Shown here: one piece after another, positions 15,334-23,693 of the stretch
Numbering within the stretch: the first letter of the stretch is position 1
Layout: each line of letters starts with the position of its first letter
NCBI GenBank assembly: GCA_036635475.1
Contig: JAVWQH010000010.1
Location: 1-55,076 of the forward strand
Source: JAHHUA01 sp036635475
Lineage (GTDB): Bacteria > Bacillota > Clostridia > Oscillospirales > Ruminococcaceae
Direction: 5' to 3'
DNA: 55,076 nucleotides
Made by a program: the position numbers and the translations under genes
Notes under the pieces: model-generated
Database searches by the model: none
What the model was told of the DNA's origin: nothing
The model's input: only the letters and a program-made list of their open reading frames with translations

Positions 15334-16131
15334 GTGAATGATATATTACAAGAGGCTTGTTTTGAGCCTGCGTTTGAGCAAATTCCCCCTTGCACTTCCC
15401 CTAAATCAAATTGCAATCTAAAACCGATTAAATACGATTTACATATACATTCCTGTCTTTCACCTTGTGGGGATAATGAGATGACCCCAGAGGTTATTGC
15501 AGGAATTGCCAAGCTAAATGGGCTTGATGTTTTTGCATTAACTGACCATAATTCAACAGCAAATTGCAAGTCAGCCGCTATTGCTGCAAAAAACTATGAT
15601 ATTGGCTTTATTGCCGGTATGGAACTTTCAACTTCGGAGGATATACATATACTCTGCCTTTTCCCCAATTGGGAAAAAGCGGAAATTTTCGGCGAATATG
15701 TTTATAACTCGTTGCCGAATTTCAAAAACTCACCTGAAATTTTCGGGGAGCAAAACGTGACAGATGAAAACGGAAATATAGTTGGGCAAGTGGATAAACT
15801 GCTTATAAATGCAACAGAAATTTCCATTTCTCAAGTTGAAAATCTTGTTAAATCCTACGGTGGAATTGCAATCCCATCGCATATCAACAAGACTTCAAAC
15901 AGTGTTATGGCAATTTTGGGAGGAATACCTGAGGAATGTTTATTCCCAACAGTAGAACTTTCAAATAATGATACGCTCAACCAAAAATGTCTTAATTCAG
16001 ACGAACTAAAAGGCAAAATTTTCATTAAAAATTCTGATGCACACTACCCTTGGGATATATCCAAAGGTGAAAATATAATTTTAGCAGAAAATAACGACTT
16101 TTTTTCAATAAAAAAAGCTCTTAATTTATAA
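15334..16131 (+). CDS. PHP-domain metal-dependent phosphoesterase
   Basis: This protein of about 265 residues has a PHP domain: DLHIHSCLSPCG (metal ligands), ALTDHNS, GMELS, IPSHINK and NSDAHYPWD, which together match the trinuclear-metal PHP site. An N-terminal Cys-rich stretch (CFEP...PPCTSP) is unusual. Start is uncertain: GTG at 15334 has AGAGGA 13 bases away; GTG at 15322 is too close to that site. It lies 35 bases after the second DRTGG gene and is probably the last gene of the sensory operon. Substrate unknown. Confidence 0.85.
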   Translation: MNDILQEACFEPAFEQIPPCTSPKSNCNLKPIKYDLHIHSCLSPCGDNEMTPEVIAGIAKLNGLDVFALTDHNSTANCKSAAIAAKNYDIGFIAGMELSTSEDIHILCLFPNWEKAEIFGEYVYNSLPNFKNSPEIFGEQNVTDENGNIVGQVDKLLINATEISISQVENLVKSYGGIAIPSHINKTSNSVMAILGGIPEECLFPTVELSNNDTLNQKCLNSDELKGKIFIKNSDAHYPWDISKGENIILAENNDFFSIKKALNL

Positions 16132-16146
16132 TGGAGGTATAAGATA

Positions 16147-17859
16147 TTGACTACAATAAAAGGCATCTCTCTTTCTTCTGGAATTGCGTACGGAAATATT
16201 ATTAAGCTCAATAATTCCACAGTATACGTTCCTTTTCAAAAATGTGATGACCCTGAAAATGAAAAACTAAGAGCAAGAAAAGGTATTAAACTTGCAATAA
16301 CTCAACAAAGTAAGTTGATTGAAAAATATTCTGAAGACAATGAAATGAGCGATATTCTTGTTTCATATCTATATATGATAAAAGACCCCGATTTACTAGC
16401 TCAAATTGACATTATTATTGATGATATGAATTGCAATGCAGAATATGCTGTTAAAACCGCATTCGAAAGAGTTATTTTTTCTGTGTCCAATTGTGAAAGC
16501 GATTATTTGAAAAGTCGTGGGGAAGATTTGACTAATGTTATGAATAAAATCATCAAACATCTTGCAGGAGATATTGATATTGAAGAAGCTGATGATATTG
16601 CCCCCGGTTCAGTTTTAGTAGCAGAAAATATAACCCCTGTTGCATTAGCAAAACTTGATATTAAAAATGTTTCCGGCATAATAACTTCAAACAGTGGACC
16701 GGCATCACATCTTGCAATTATAGCTAGGTCAATTCAAATTCCGGCAATTTGCTGTACAAAAGAGGATATTAAAAAAATTACTGATAATCAGATAGTTATA
16801 ATAGATGGCAATGACGGATTAGCAATAGTCAATCCATCAAGTTCGGATATGAGCTATTATGACGACCTACTCTATAAGCTCAATTCCCAAAAAGAAAAAC
16901 TTAACCGATTTATCGGCATTGAGGGCAGAACAAATGACGGCATAAGAATACCCATACAATCCAATATTTTCACAGATAGTGATATAGATATTGCTGTTCA
17001 AGAGGGTGCAGAGGGCATTGGATTAGTGCGAACAGAAACGCTTTTCCACAAGCAAAGTAATCTTCCAAGCTTTGAAAAACAATACCAAGTGTACAAGAAA
17101 ATAGTTGAAAAATCCCCGGGAAATTATGTTGTTTTCCGAACTTTTGATTTATCAAGTGACAAGGATTTTTATTCTATTATAAGTGAAAAAGAAAACAATC
17201 CTGCATTGGGCAACAGAGGTATACGTTTTCAGCTTGAAAACGAACTTATTTTGCATGACCAACTTAAAGCGCTGTTAATGGCATCAATCGGCGGTGATGT
17301 GACAATACTTTTGCCATTCGTAACAAGCCCCGACCAGATTATTGAAGTTAAACAAAAGATGGAACAAATAAAAAAAGAAATTATAGCACAGGGCGATAAA
17401 TATAATGAAGTGATAAAAATTGGGGCAATGATTGAAATTCCGTCTGCGGCATTAATGGCAGATGAAATAGCTTCAAATGTTGATTTGTTGAGCATAGGAA
17501 CAAATGATTTAACTCAATTCACCCTTGCAGCCGACCGAGCAAACAGCAAAGTTTCAAATGTTTTCAACTCCCATCACCCCGCAGTTTTAAGGCTTATTTC
17601 AATCACTGCTGCTGCAGGCAGAAGACATCATATTCCTGTGTGCGTGTGCGGAGAAATGGCAAGCGATACTACAATGATAAAAACTTTAGTGGGATTGGGA
17701 ATAACCCAGTTGAGCGTTGCGCCTAATATGGTTCAAACCGTTAAATCAGCCGTTGAACTTCATTCTTATGAAGAGGATATTGCTTTTGCAAACACACTTA
17801 TGAACTCTCGAACATTGATTGAAGCAGAGGCAATTTTGACAGCGGAACAAAAACAATAA
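16147..17859 (+). CDS. ptsI: PTS enzyme I (phosphoenolpyruvate-protein phosphotransferase)
   Basis: Transfers phosphate from PEP to HPr to start sugar uptake. The 570 residues have the usual length and order: an HPr-binding helical domain, the phospho-His domain with SGPASHLAIIARS (His about 188), and the PEP-binding barrel with VRTETLF, FRTFDLSSDKDF and the active-site Cys in CVCGEMASD. The start is TTG at 16147 after GGAGG. No HPr gene is adjacent. It lies 16 bases after the PHP gene and may be read in the same transcript. A strong terminator follows. Confidence 0.92.
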   Translation: MTTIKGISLSSGIAYGNIIKLNNSTVYVPFQKCDDPENEKLRARKGIKLAITQQSKLIEKYSEDNEMSDILVSYLYMIKDPDLLAQIDIIIDDMNCNAEYAVKTAFERVIFSVSNCESDYLKSRGEDLTNVMNKIIKHLAGDIDIEEADDIAPGSVLVAENITPVALAKLDIKNVSGIITSNSGPASHLAIIARSIQIPAICCTKEDIKKITDNQIVIIDGNDGLAIVNPSSSDMSYYDDLLYKLNSQKEKLNRFIGIEGRTNDGIRIPIQSNIFTDSDIDIAVQEGAEGIGLVRTETLFHKQSNLPSFEKQYQVYKKIVEKSPGNYVVFRTFDLSSDKDFYSIISEKENNPALGNRGIRFQLENELILHDQLKALLMASIGGDVTILLPFVTSPDQIIEVKQKMEQIKKEIIAQGDKYNEVIKIGAMIEIPSAALMADEIASNVDLLSIGTNDLTQFTLAADRANSKVSNVFNSHHPAVLRLISITAAAGRRHHIPVCVCGEMASDTTMIKTLVGLGITQLSVAPNMVQTVKSAVELHSYEEDIAFANTLMNSRTLIEAEAILTAEQKQ

Positions 17860-17876
17860 ACCTATATAAACGCAAT

Positions 17877-17924
17877 AAAACAGCGAACACCTTGATTAGC
17901 AAAATCAATTGTGTTCGCTGTTTT
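17877..17924 (+). terminator. Terminator of ptsI
   Basis: The stem CAGCGAACAC / GTGTTCGCTG with an inner pair (TTGATT/AATCAA) and a following T-run. Confidence 0.85.
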
Positions 17925-18056
17925 GGTATGCAAAATTATTTGGAGGTAAAATTGCAAATGGATAAAGGGGAATGATAATTTATTTTTATGAAAAACTCAT
18001 CATTATTAATTATATGTATTTCAAGATAGCTTTATGAATAATAATTATGGAAAATA

Positions 18057-19505
18057 CTATAAACTTTCGCCCATATCTTCCTTGAATTTTTTCATTAGTT
18101 TTTCTTGCCAATCGCCCTTAGCTTTAAGTGTGCCATAGAAAAATCTCAAAACTTCGGGTTCGTTTGTCCATTCAAGTCCACCGATTAAATCTCTGTTTTT
18201 GAATAGCCAAGAAATACGGTCAACTGCAAAGAGAATATGGGACATAGTGAAAACTCTTCTCGGCAAAGCAAGTCTTACTAATTCAACATTAGCAAGTGGC
18301 TCTGTGCCATCAGGATTTCTTTGTTCGCTCATTGTTCCACGTTCCATACCACGCACGCCTGAAACAATATAAATCGCACTAGCCAATGCACCGGCTGGGT
18401 ATTCAGTTTGTTTAAGGTGAGGCAAAAATGCCATAGCATCAAGATGACAGCCAAGTCCGCCAGCAGGAGTTATTACAGGAACACCACGTTTAACAAATTC
18501 ACTAGTCATAAATTCGATAAATTGAGGGCCTTGAGAGATGATATTTTCGTCCATTGTTTCATCAATACCAACAGCCATAGCCTCCATTTCTCGAACAGAC
18601 ATACCGCCATATGTCAAAAATCCTTCAAACAAAGGAATTAAAGGACGCATTTTTTCAAACATTTCTCTGTCAGAAGTAACAATTCCGCCGCCTCTTGCCG
18701 AACCTAGTTTTCTGCCTGAAAAGTAGATAACATCACATTCTTTTGACATAGCGTGAACGATTTCTTCAATTGTCATATCAAAACAAGCTTCTTCACGAAC
18801 CTTAATGAAGTGTAAATTATCTGATAGCAAGCTTGCGTCCAAAACTAATTTAATGTTGTTTTCTGAGCAAACTTTTTTAACATCTTTCAGATTTTGCAAA
18901 GAGAAAGGTTGACCTCCGATTAGATTTGTGCCGGCTTCCATACGTACAAAAGCGATTTTATCTTTTGGATTATCAGCAATTGCTTTTTTAAGTGCATCAA
19001 TATCCATATTTCCTTTGAATTTAACATCACTTGTAACGTCCATAGCTTCTTTAACAGGTATTTCTAAAACAGAACCACCTTGTGAGGTTATATGAGCTTT
19101 AGTGGTTGTGAAATGGTAATTCATAGGTACAATTTGACCTTTTTTAACAAATGCAGCGGCAAGAATATTTTCGCAAGCACGACCTTGATGAGCAGGTAAA
19201 AACTCATCTTTTTGGAACATAGCAACTAGAGATTTTTTCAATCTGAAAAATGTTTCCGAACCGGCATAGCTATCGTCAGCCTGCATCATTGCAGCTTGTT
19301 GCTTGTCGCTCATAGCATTTACGCCGCTGTCTGTGAGCATATCAAGAAAGACATCACGATTATTCAGCAAGAACATATTGTTTCCCGCATTTTTCATATT
19401 TTCAATACGTTCTTCAATTGGTTCAAGAGTTAAGTTTTGTACAATTCTTGCTTTGTGCATTTCGAGTGGTAAAAACTCGCCTGTTGTCATTTTTATATTA
19501 TTCAT
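18057..19505 (-). CDS. Tyrosine phenol-lyase/tryptophanase family PLP lyase
   Basis: This 482-residue beta-eliminating lyase splits Tyr or Trp into phenol or indole, pyruvate and ammonia. The ATG at 19505 follows AGAGGA. Visible sites: TDSGVNAMSDKQ, PAHQGRACEN, PLP-binding Asp 223 (LVLDAS) and Lys 266 in SGRK, and GVRGMERG. Arg 389 in MERG corresponds to the Arg that TPL (R381) uses to hold the tyrosine ring end, which tryptophanase lacks; TPL's Thr124 is Ala here (Ala 105), and the first Lys of KK is Arg. Tyr specificity is therefore favoured but not certain. A Tyr-rich leader peptide and attenuator precede it. Confidence 0.85.
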   Translation of the reverse strand: MNNIKMTTGEFLPLEMHKARIVQNLTLEPIEERIENMKNAGNNMFLLNNRDVFLDMLTDSGVNAMSDKQQAAMMQADDSYAGSETFFRLKKSLVAMFQKDEFLPAHQGRACENILAAAFVKKGQIVPMNYHFTTTKAHITSQGGSVLEIPVKEAMDVTSDVKFKGNMDIDALKKAIADNPKDKIAFVRMEAGTNLIGGQPFSLQNLKDVKKVCSENNIKLVLDASLLSDNLHFIKVREEACFDMTIEEIVHAMSKECDVIYFSGRKLGSARGGGIVTSDREMFEKMRPLIPLFEGFLTYGGMSVREMEAMAVGIDETMDENIISQGPQFIEFMTSEFVKRGVPVITPAGGLGCHLDAMAFLPHLKQTEYPAGALASAIYIVSGVRGMERGTMSEQRNPDGTEPLANVELVRLALPRRVFTMSHILFAVDRISWLFKNRDLIGGLEWTNEPEVLRFFYGTLKAKGDWQEKLMKKFKEDMGESL

Positions 19506-19600
19506 TACGATTATCCTCTTTCTATTTGTTAAAATTATTTTTAAATTTATTGGATTGTGGGGTATGCAAGCAGGCATATTTTCTTGTTTTCCGGACAACA

Positions 19601-19638
19601 AAAAACCGCTTACTTGAGTGTAACACCCAAATAAGCGG
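19601..19638 (-). terminator. Attenuator terminator before lyase gene
   Basis: On the minus strand the stem starts CCGCTTA and ends TAAGCGG; with two G-U pairs about 15 bases pair around a UUA loop, followed by six T. It lies about 95 bases before the lyase start and after the leader peptide, so read-through is required for lyase expression. Confidence 0.88.
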
Positions 19639-19660
19639 CATATAACAATGCTCTTTATCT

Positions 19661-19720
19661 ACGGGTGCAACACAATTAGCGTTCACCCGCACTCATAAAG
19701 CACGAATCAACGCAACCCGT
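19661..19720 (-). promoter_or_regulatory. Alternative leader hairpins
   Basis: Segment c (minus strand 19670-19661, TTGCACCCGT) can pair with segment b (19690-19681, GCGGGTGAAC) or with segment a (19720-19711, ACGGGTTGCG) just after the Tyr codons. It also contains CACCC, which can pair with GGGTG in the terminator's first arm. The mutually exclusive pairings are what a ribosome-position switch needs. Confidence 0.5.
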
Positions 19721-19763
19721 AATAATAATAGCTATTCAACTTGGTTATTCTATTGTTTGTCAT
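19707..19763 (-). CDS. Tyrosine-rich leader peptide
   Basis: An 18-residue frame, MTNNRITKLNSYYYYGLR, starts after GCGGAGG at a normal spacing of about 9 bases. It holds four consecutive Tyr codons (TAT TAT TAT TAC, minus strand 19730-19719) and is followed by a terminator before the lyase gene. Such an arrangement is known for amino acid operon attenuators (e.g. Phe and His leaders) and for tnaC. Here the amino acid matches the likely lyase substrate. The ribosome would stall, or the nascent peptide would be sensed, at the Tyr run. Confidence 0.8.
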   Translation of the reverse strand: MTNNRITKLNSYYYYGLR

Positions 19764-19798
19764 AAGTCAAAATCCTCCGCTGTTTATTATTTGTTCGT

Positions 19799-19827
19799 AT
19801 CATATCACCATTGTTTTAGTTTGTCAA
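19799..19827 (-). promoter_or_regulatory. Promoter of the lyase leader
   Basis: TTGACA (19827-19822) and TATGAT (19804-19799) are 17 bases apart, near-consensus sigma-A elements. Transcription starts about 40 bases before the leader peptide. Confidence 0.85.
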
Positions 19828-19969
19828 TAGGTAAAAATAATTATTTCAATTTATTTTTTTGATATCTGTGGAAATAAGATGGACATTATGTTATAATAAC
19901 CTCGACGTTGTTCTAAAGCGATAAAACGTGTATTTTTTCTAAACCTTTTAAAAATAGGAGGCTTTATAT

Positions 19970-20884
19970 ATGCAAGAAGCGGTAAATGCTGCTTATGAAC
20001 ATTCCCAAAAATGGCTTGGACAAGGACAGGTTGCAAACTATATCCCCGAACTTGCCAAAGCTGACCCCAACGACTTAGCAGTTTGTATAACTGATTTAGG
20101 TGGGCGCACTGATGCAATAGGACAAAGCAAAAAAAAGTTCACTATGCAAAGTATTTCTAAGGTTATTTTATTGTTGACAGCTCTCCACGATGTGGGGTTT
20201 GAAGACGTTTTCAAACGTGTTGGTATGGAGCCTAGCGGAGACCCTTTCAACTCAATAATAAGGCTTGAATCTATGACGAGCAAGCCTATGAACCCGATGA
20301 TTAATGCTGGAGCAATTTCTGTAACTAGCTGTATAACAGGGCAAAATGCCGCTGAACGTTTTGAAAAAGTCAGGAAAATCGCCGGACTTTTAATGAATGA
20401 CCCCGATATTGATTACAGTGAAGAAGTTTACAAATCAGAAACTCAAACAGGACATCGCAATCGTGCGCTTGCATATATGATGCTTTCAAGCAAAATTTTT
20501 GAAGGCTCTGTTGAAGAACATCTTGAGGTTTATTTCAAAGCTTGTTCCCTTATGGTAAGCTGCGAACAACTAAGCCTGTTAGGTTCAATTCTTGCCAATG
20601 ACGGAGTGTCGCCTATAACAGGAAAGCTTGTTGTAGAGCCATTTCACGTCAAGGTTCTGCGTTCCCTTATGACAACTTGCGGAATGTATGATGCCTCGGG
20701 AGAATTTGCAATAAGAGTTGGTGTGCCTGCAAAAAGCGGTGTTGGCGGCGGAATTATGGCTTGCGTTCCAAACAGAATGGGTATTGCGGCTTATTCCCCT
20801 GCACTTGACCCGAAAGGCAACAGTCTTTGTGGGTTTAAAGCTCTTGAATATCTCTCTGCTGTTTTGGATTTGAGCATATTTTAG
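19970..20884 (+). CDS. glsA: Glutaminase A
   Basis: Hydrolyses glutamine to glutamate and ammonia. The 304 residues match the serine-dependent glutaminase family: DLGGRTDAIG, the S-x-x-K motif SISK (61-64), NPMINAGAI, GHRNRALAYM, and the C-terminal GVPAKSGVGGGI. Length is normal. The ATG follows AGGAGG. It is divergent from the lyase leader and has its own terminator. Its neighbour's ammonia- and pyruvate-releasing role suggests amino acid catabolism, but there is no direct link. Confidence 0.93.
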   Translation: MQEAVNAAYEHSQKWLGQGQVANYIPELAKADPNDLAVCITDLGGRTDAIGQSKKKFTMQSISKVILLLTALHDVGFEDVFKRVGMEPSGDPFNSIIRLESMTSKPMNPMINAGAISVTSCITGQNAAERFEKVRKIAGLLMNDPDIDYSEEVYKSETQTGHRNRALAYMMLSSKIFEGSVEEHLEVYFKACSLMVSCEQLSLLGSILANDGVSPITGKLVVEPFHVKVLRSLMTTCGMYDASGEFAIRVGVPAKSGVGGGIMACVPNRMGIAAYSPALDPKGNSLCGFKALEYLSAVLDLSIF

Positions 20885-20930
20885 AGGTTTTATCTCCAAA
20901 ATTTATGTTTACTAAAAGTTAATTTACATG

Positions 20931-20960
20931 AAAAAAGACGAGTTTATCTCGTCTTTTTTT
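20931..20960 (+). terminator. Terminator of glsA
   Basis: Stem AAAAAAGACGAG / CTCGTCTTTTTT with a five-base loop and T-run. Confidence 0.9.
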
Positions 20961-21165
20961 AATATCATTATTTTAAATCTTGCAACTTTAGCTTAAAAGT
21001 GCAATACATCTTTACTAAACTTTTGCCAACGCTTTATAAAATCAATTTACAATATCAACATTTTGGCTTGGATAAAAAATATTAGAATGATAAATAAAAT
21101 CAGTATTATTTAGAAAAAATTGCAAATAATAAAAGTAAATATAATACAAATTAGGAGTGATTATT

Positions 21166-21603
21166 ATAACAAACAAGGAATATGACCGCTTAAATAAACG
21201 ATATTCGCCCAATTCCAAAAGTTATATCACAATCCCATCAGCCTTTGCGGTGGGAGGACTTATATGTGTAATAGGGCAGTTTTTGATTAATTTTTATGGC
21301 AGCCTTGGAGCAAACGAAGAAATTTCTGCAACAGCGGCAAGCGTTACATTGGTTTTCATAGCCTCGCTTTTGACAGGACTTAATGTTTTTGATGATATTG
21401 CCAAATTTGCAGGAGCAGGCACACTTGTTCCCATAACAGGGTTTTCAAATGCAGTTTGTGCGCCGGCATTGGAATTTAAAAGTGAGGGATTTATTCTTGG
21501 ATTAGCCTCAAAAATGTTTGTTATTGCAGGCCCTGTCATAGTTTATGGAGTTTCAGCCAGTGTTGTATATGGCATAATAATTTATATTTTTGGTGCTTAT
21601 TAG
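21166..21603 (+). CDS. spoVAC: Spore membrane protein SpoVAC
   Basis: SpoVAC is a mechanosensitive channel-like inner membrane protein for dipicolinic acid passage in spores. About 145 residues: N-terminal KEYDRLNKRYSPNSKSY, then GGLICVIGQ, LTGLNVFDDIAKFAGAGTLVPITGFSN, all family signatures, and about five helices. The frame opens at GTG 21157, but that overlaps the ribosome site TTAGGAG (21151-21157). Homologues begin M-T-x-K-E-Y, which places the start at ATA 21166 or ATT 21163, 5-8 bases after the site. First gene of spoVAC-AD-AE. The 20961-21156 gap holds nothing I can assign. Confidence 0.9.
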   Translation: MTNKEYDRLNKRYSPNSKSYITIPSAFAVGGLICVIGQFLINFYGSLGANEEISATAASVTLVFIASLLTGLNVFDDIAKFAGAGTLVPITGFSNAVCAPALEFKSEGFILGLASKMFVIAGPVIVYGVSASVVYGIIIYIFGAY

Positions 21604-21615
21604 GAGGAGTTTTGT

Positions 21616-22644
21616 ATGGCGAAAAAAATCGGGAAATCAACTTTTATTATGGAAAATATGCCCTCAGCAATTGCATTTGCCGCAGTAGCCTCAAAAAAAG
21701 AAGCCAGTGGACCTCTTGCAAAATATTTTGATATTCTCTGTGATGATACAACCTTTGGGGAACAAACTTGGGAAAAAGCAGAAAGCCGTATGCAAAAAGA
21801 TGCCGCCAATAAAGCCTTGGAAAAAGCAAGTTTATGTCAAGATAATCTGGACTTGATTTTGGCTGGGGATTTGCTCAATCAATGTACAGGCTCAACTTTT
21901 GGATTGCGTGATTTTGGTGTTCCATATTTAGGCGTTTATGGCGCTTGTTCAACTATGGCGGAAACCATTGCCATTTCTTCACTTTTTATAGATGCAACAA
22001 TAATAAAAAAAGCCTTGGCAGTAACTTCTTCGCATTTTTGTACAGCAGAACGGCAATATCGTTTTCCCCTTGAATATGGTGGAGTTCGCCCCTCAACATC
22101 TCAATGGACTGTCACAGGAGCGGGTGCGGTAATATTGGGCGAAAACTCAATGCCACCATATATAAAAGCTGTTTCAATCGGAACAATTCAAGATAAAGGC
22201 ATAAAAGATGCCAACAATATGGGTGCAGCAATGTCCCCTGGTGCGGCAGAAACAATTAAGCAATTTTTCATTGATACAATGACTGACCCGTCAAATTACG
22301 ATATGATTATAACAGGTGATTTAGGAATTATCGGCAGCGAATTGCTCATTGAATTATTAAAAGAAGATGGCTATGATATCTCAAAAAACCACGCAGATTG
22401 CGGTGTTTTAATTTATGATATAAAAGAGCAAGATGTACATTCTGGCGGTTCAGGTTGTGGCTGTTCTGCAACAGTTTTGACATCATATATACTTCCCTCA
22501 ATCAGAAAAGGTGAGCTGAATGAAGTTCTATTCATTGCAACAGGAGCGCTTTTAAGCACAACAAGTGTTCAACAAGGTGAGGCAATCCCCGGAATTGCAC
22601 ACTTAATCCACTTTTCGGCGAATGATGCACAAGGGAGATTTTAG
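21616..22644 (+). CDS. spoVAD: Spore protein SpoVAD
   Basis: SpoVAD is a soluble, thiolase-like protein at the spore membrane that binds dipicolinic acid. The 342 residues match the family: SGPLAKYFD, GDLLNQCTGSTFGLRDFGVPYLGVYGACSTM, SSHFCTAERQYRFPLEYG, and GDLGIIGSELL. Length is typical. The ATG follows TAGGAGGAG 12 bases after spoVAC. It overlaps the region just before spoVAE. Confidence 0.96.
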   Translation: MAKKIGKSTFIMENMPSAIAFAAVASKKEASGPLAKYFDILCDDTTFGEQTWEKAESRMQKDAANKALEKASLCQDNLDLILAGDLLNQCTGSTFGLRDFGVPYLGVYGACSTMAETIAISSLFIDATIIKKALAVTSSHFCTAERQYRFPLEYGGVRPSTSQWTVTGAGAVILGENSMPPYIKAVSIGTIQDKGIKDANNMGAAMSPGAAETIKQFFIDTMTDPSNYDMIITGDLGIIGSELLIELLKEDGYDISKNHADCGVLIYDIKEQDVHSGGSGCGCSATVLTSYILPSIRKGELNEVLFIATGALLSTTSVQQGEAIPGIAHLIHFSANDAQGRF

Positions 22645-22645
22645 T

Positions 22646-23014
22646 ATGGAAATATTTTTGGAATATTTAAAGGCATTTGTTGTGGGAGGAGCAATTTGTG
22701 CAGTTGGACAAGTTTTGATTGATTTAACAAAATTAACTCCTGCAAGAGTTCTTGTTTCCTTTGTTGTAATCGGTGTTGCACTGGGCGGATTAGGACTTTA
22801 TCAGCCGCTTATTGAATTTGCCGGTGCGGGGGCAACTGTTCCGCTAACAGGCTTTGGAGCATTACTTGCAAAAGGAGTGAAAAAAGCTATTATAGAAAGC
22901 GGTGCAATCGGAATATTATCTGGGGGATTTACTGCTGCATCTGCCGGAATAACTGCTGCAATTTTCTTTGGGCTTATTGTTGCACTCGTCTTTAAATCTG
23001 GGGATAAATCATAA
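22646..23014 (+). CDS. spoVAE: Spore membrane protein SpoVAE (SpoVAEb)
   Basis: The 122-residue membrane protein has about four helices and the family pattern GGAICAVGQVLID ... PLIEFAGAGATVPLTGFGALLAKG. It is related to SpoVAC. The ATG at 22646 follows AAGGGAG; the longer frame from 22622 lies inside spoVAD. It completes the spoVAC-AD-AE trio needed for dipicolinate uptake. SpoVAA, AB, AEa and AF are not in the window, a common minimal set in Clostridia. Confidence 0.93.
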   Translation: MEIFLEYLKAFVVGGAICAVGQVLIDLTKLTPARVLVSFVVIGVALGGLGLYQPLIEFAGAGATVPLTGFGALLAKGVKKAIIESGAIGILSGGFTAASAGITAAIFFGLIVALVFKSGDKS

Positions 23015-23056
23015 TTAAAGCTGTGTTAAAATATATATACAATAAATTTTCATAGC

Positions 23057-23099
23057 AAAAAAGTCGGCCACTACAATTGTAATGACCGACTTTTATTTT
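23057..23099. terminator. Bidirectional terminator between spoVAE and rubrerythrin
   Basis: Stem AAAAGTCGG / CCGACTTTT with T-runs on both sides between convergent genes. Confidence 0.8.
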
Positions 23100-23139
23100 A
23101 ATGGATAAAGAGAGAAATTTATTATATACTATTTTGAAA

Positions 23140-23673
23140 TTAGTAATTGATTGTTCTAACTTCAAAATATGATTGTGGGTGGGAACAAACTGGGCAAACC
23201 TTTGGTGCAGTTTTTCCTGTGTGGATATGACCGCAGTTACGGCAAATCCAAACAACTTCGTCACCTTTTTGGAATACAACATCTTCTTCCAAATTAGCTA
23301 AAAGTTTCTTATATCTTTCTTCGTGTTCTCTTTCAACTTTAGCAACACCTTCAAAAAGGAAAGCAATGCTGTCAAAGCCTTCTGCTTTAGCTTCTTTAGC
23401 CATTCTGTCGTACATATCTGTCCATTCAAAGTTTTCGCCGGCAGCAGCAGATTGAAGATTTTCTTTAGTTGAACCAATGCCATTTAGAAGTTTGAACCAC
23501 ATTTTAGCGTGTTCTTTTTCGTTGTTTGCAGTTTCCTCAAATATAGCAGCAAATTGCTCGTAGCCTTCTTTTCTGGCTGCACTTGCAAAGTAGGAGTATT
23601 TATTTCTTGCTTGGGATTCTCCGGCAAATGCTTCCCTCAAGTTTTGTTCTGTTTTTGATCCTTTTAGTTCCAT
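23140..23673 (-). CDS. rbr: Rubrerythrin
   Basis: Peroxide-reducing diiron protein of anaerobes. The 177 residues have a four-helix diiron domain (1-135) with AFAGESQARNKY, ETANNEKEHAKMW and EREHEERY carrying the Glu/His ligands, and a rubredoxin-like domain (about 140-170) with CRNCG and CPVC. Start after AAGGAGAA. It lies 20 bases after perR on the same strand, so the peroxide sensor and its target are probably co-transcribed. Confidence 0.96.
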   Translation of the reverse strand: MELKGSKTEQNLREAFAGESQARNKYSYFASAARKEGYEQFAAIFEETANNEKEHAKMWFKLLNGIGSTKENLQSAAAGENFEWTDMYDRMAKEAKAEGFDSIAFLFEGVAKVEREHEERYKKLLANLEEDVVFQKGDEVVWICRNCGHIHTGKTAPKVCPVCSHPQSYFEVRTINY

Positions 23674-23693
23674 AATAATTCTCCTTTAAAATT

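Noticed and set aside
21050..21160. Sigma-G promoter for spoVAC
   Set aside because: Candidate motifs (GCAAA and TATAATA, 13 apart) deviate too far from consensus to be supported.
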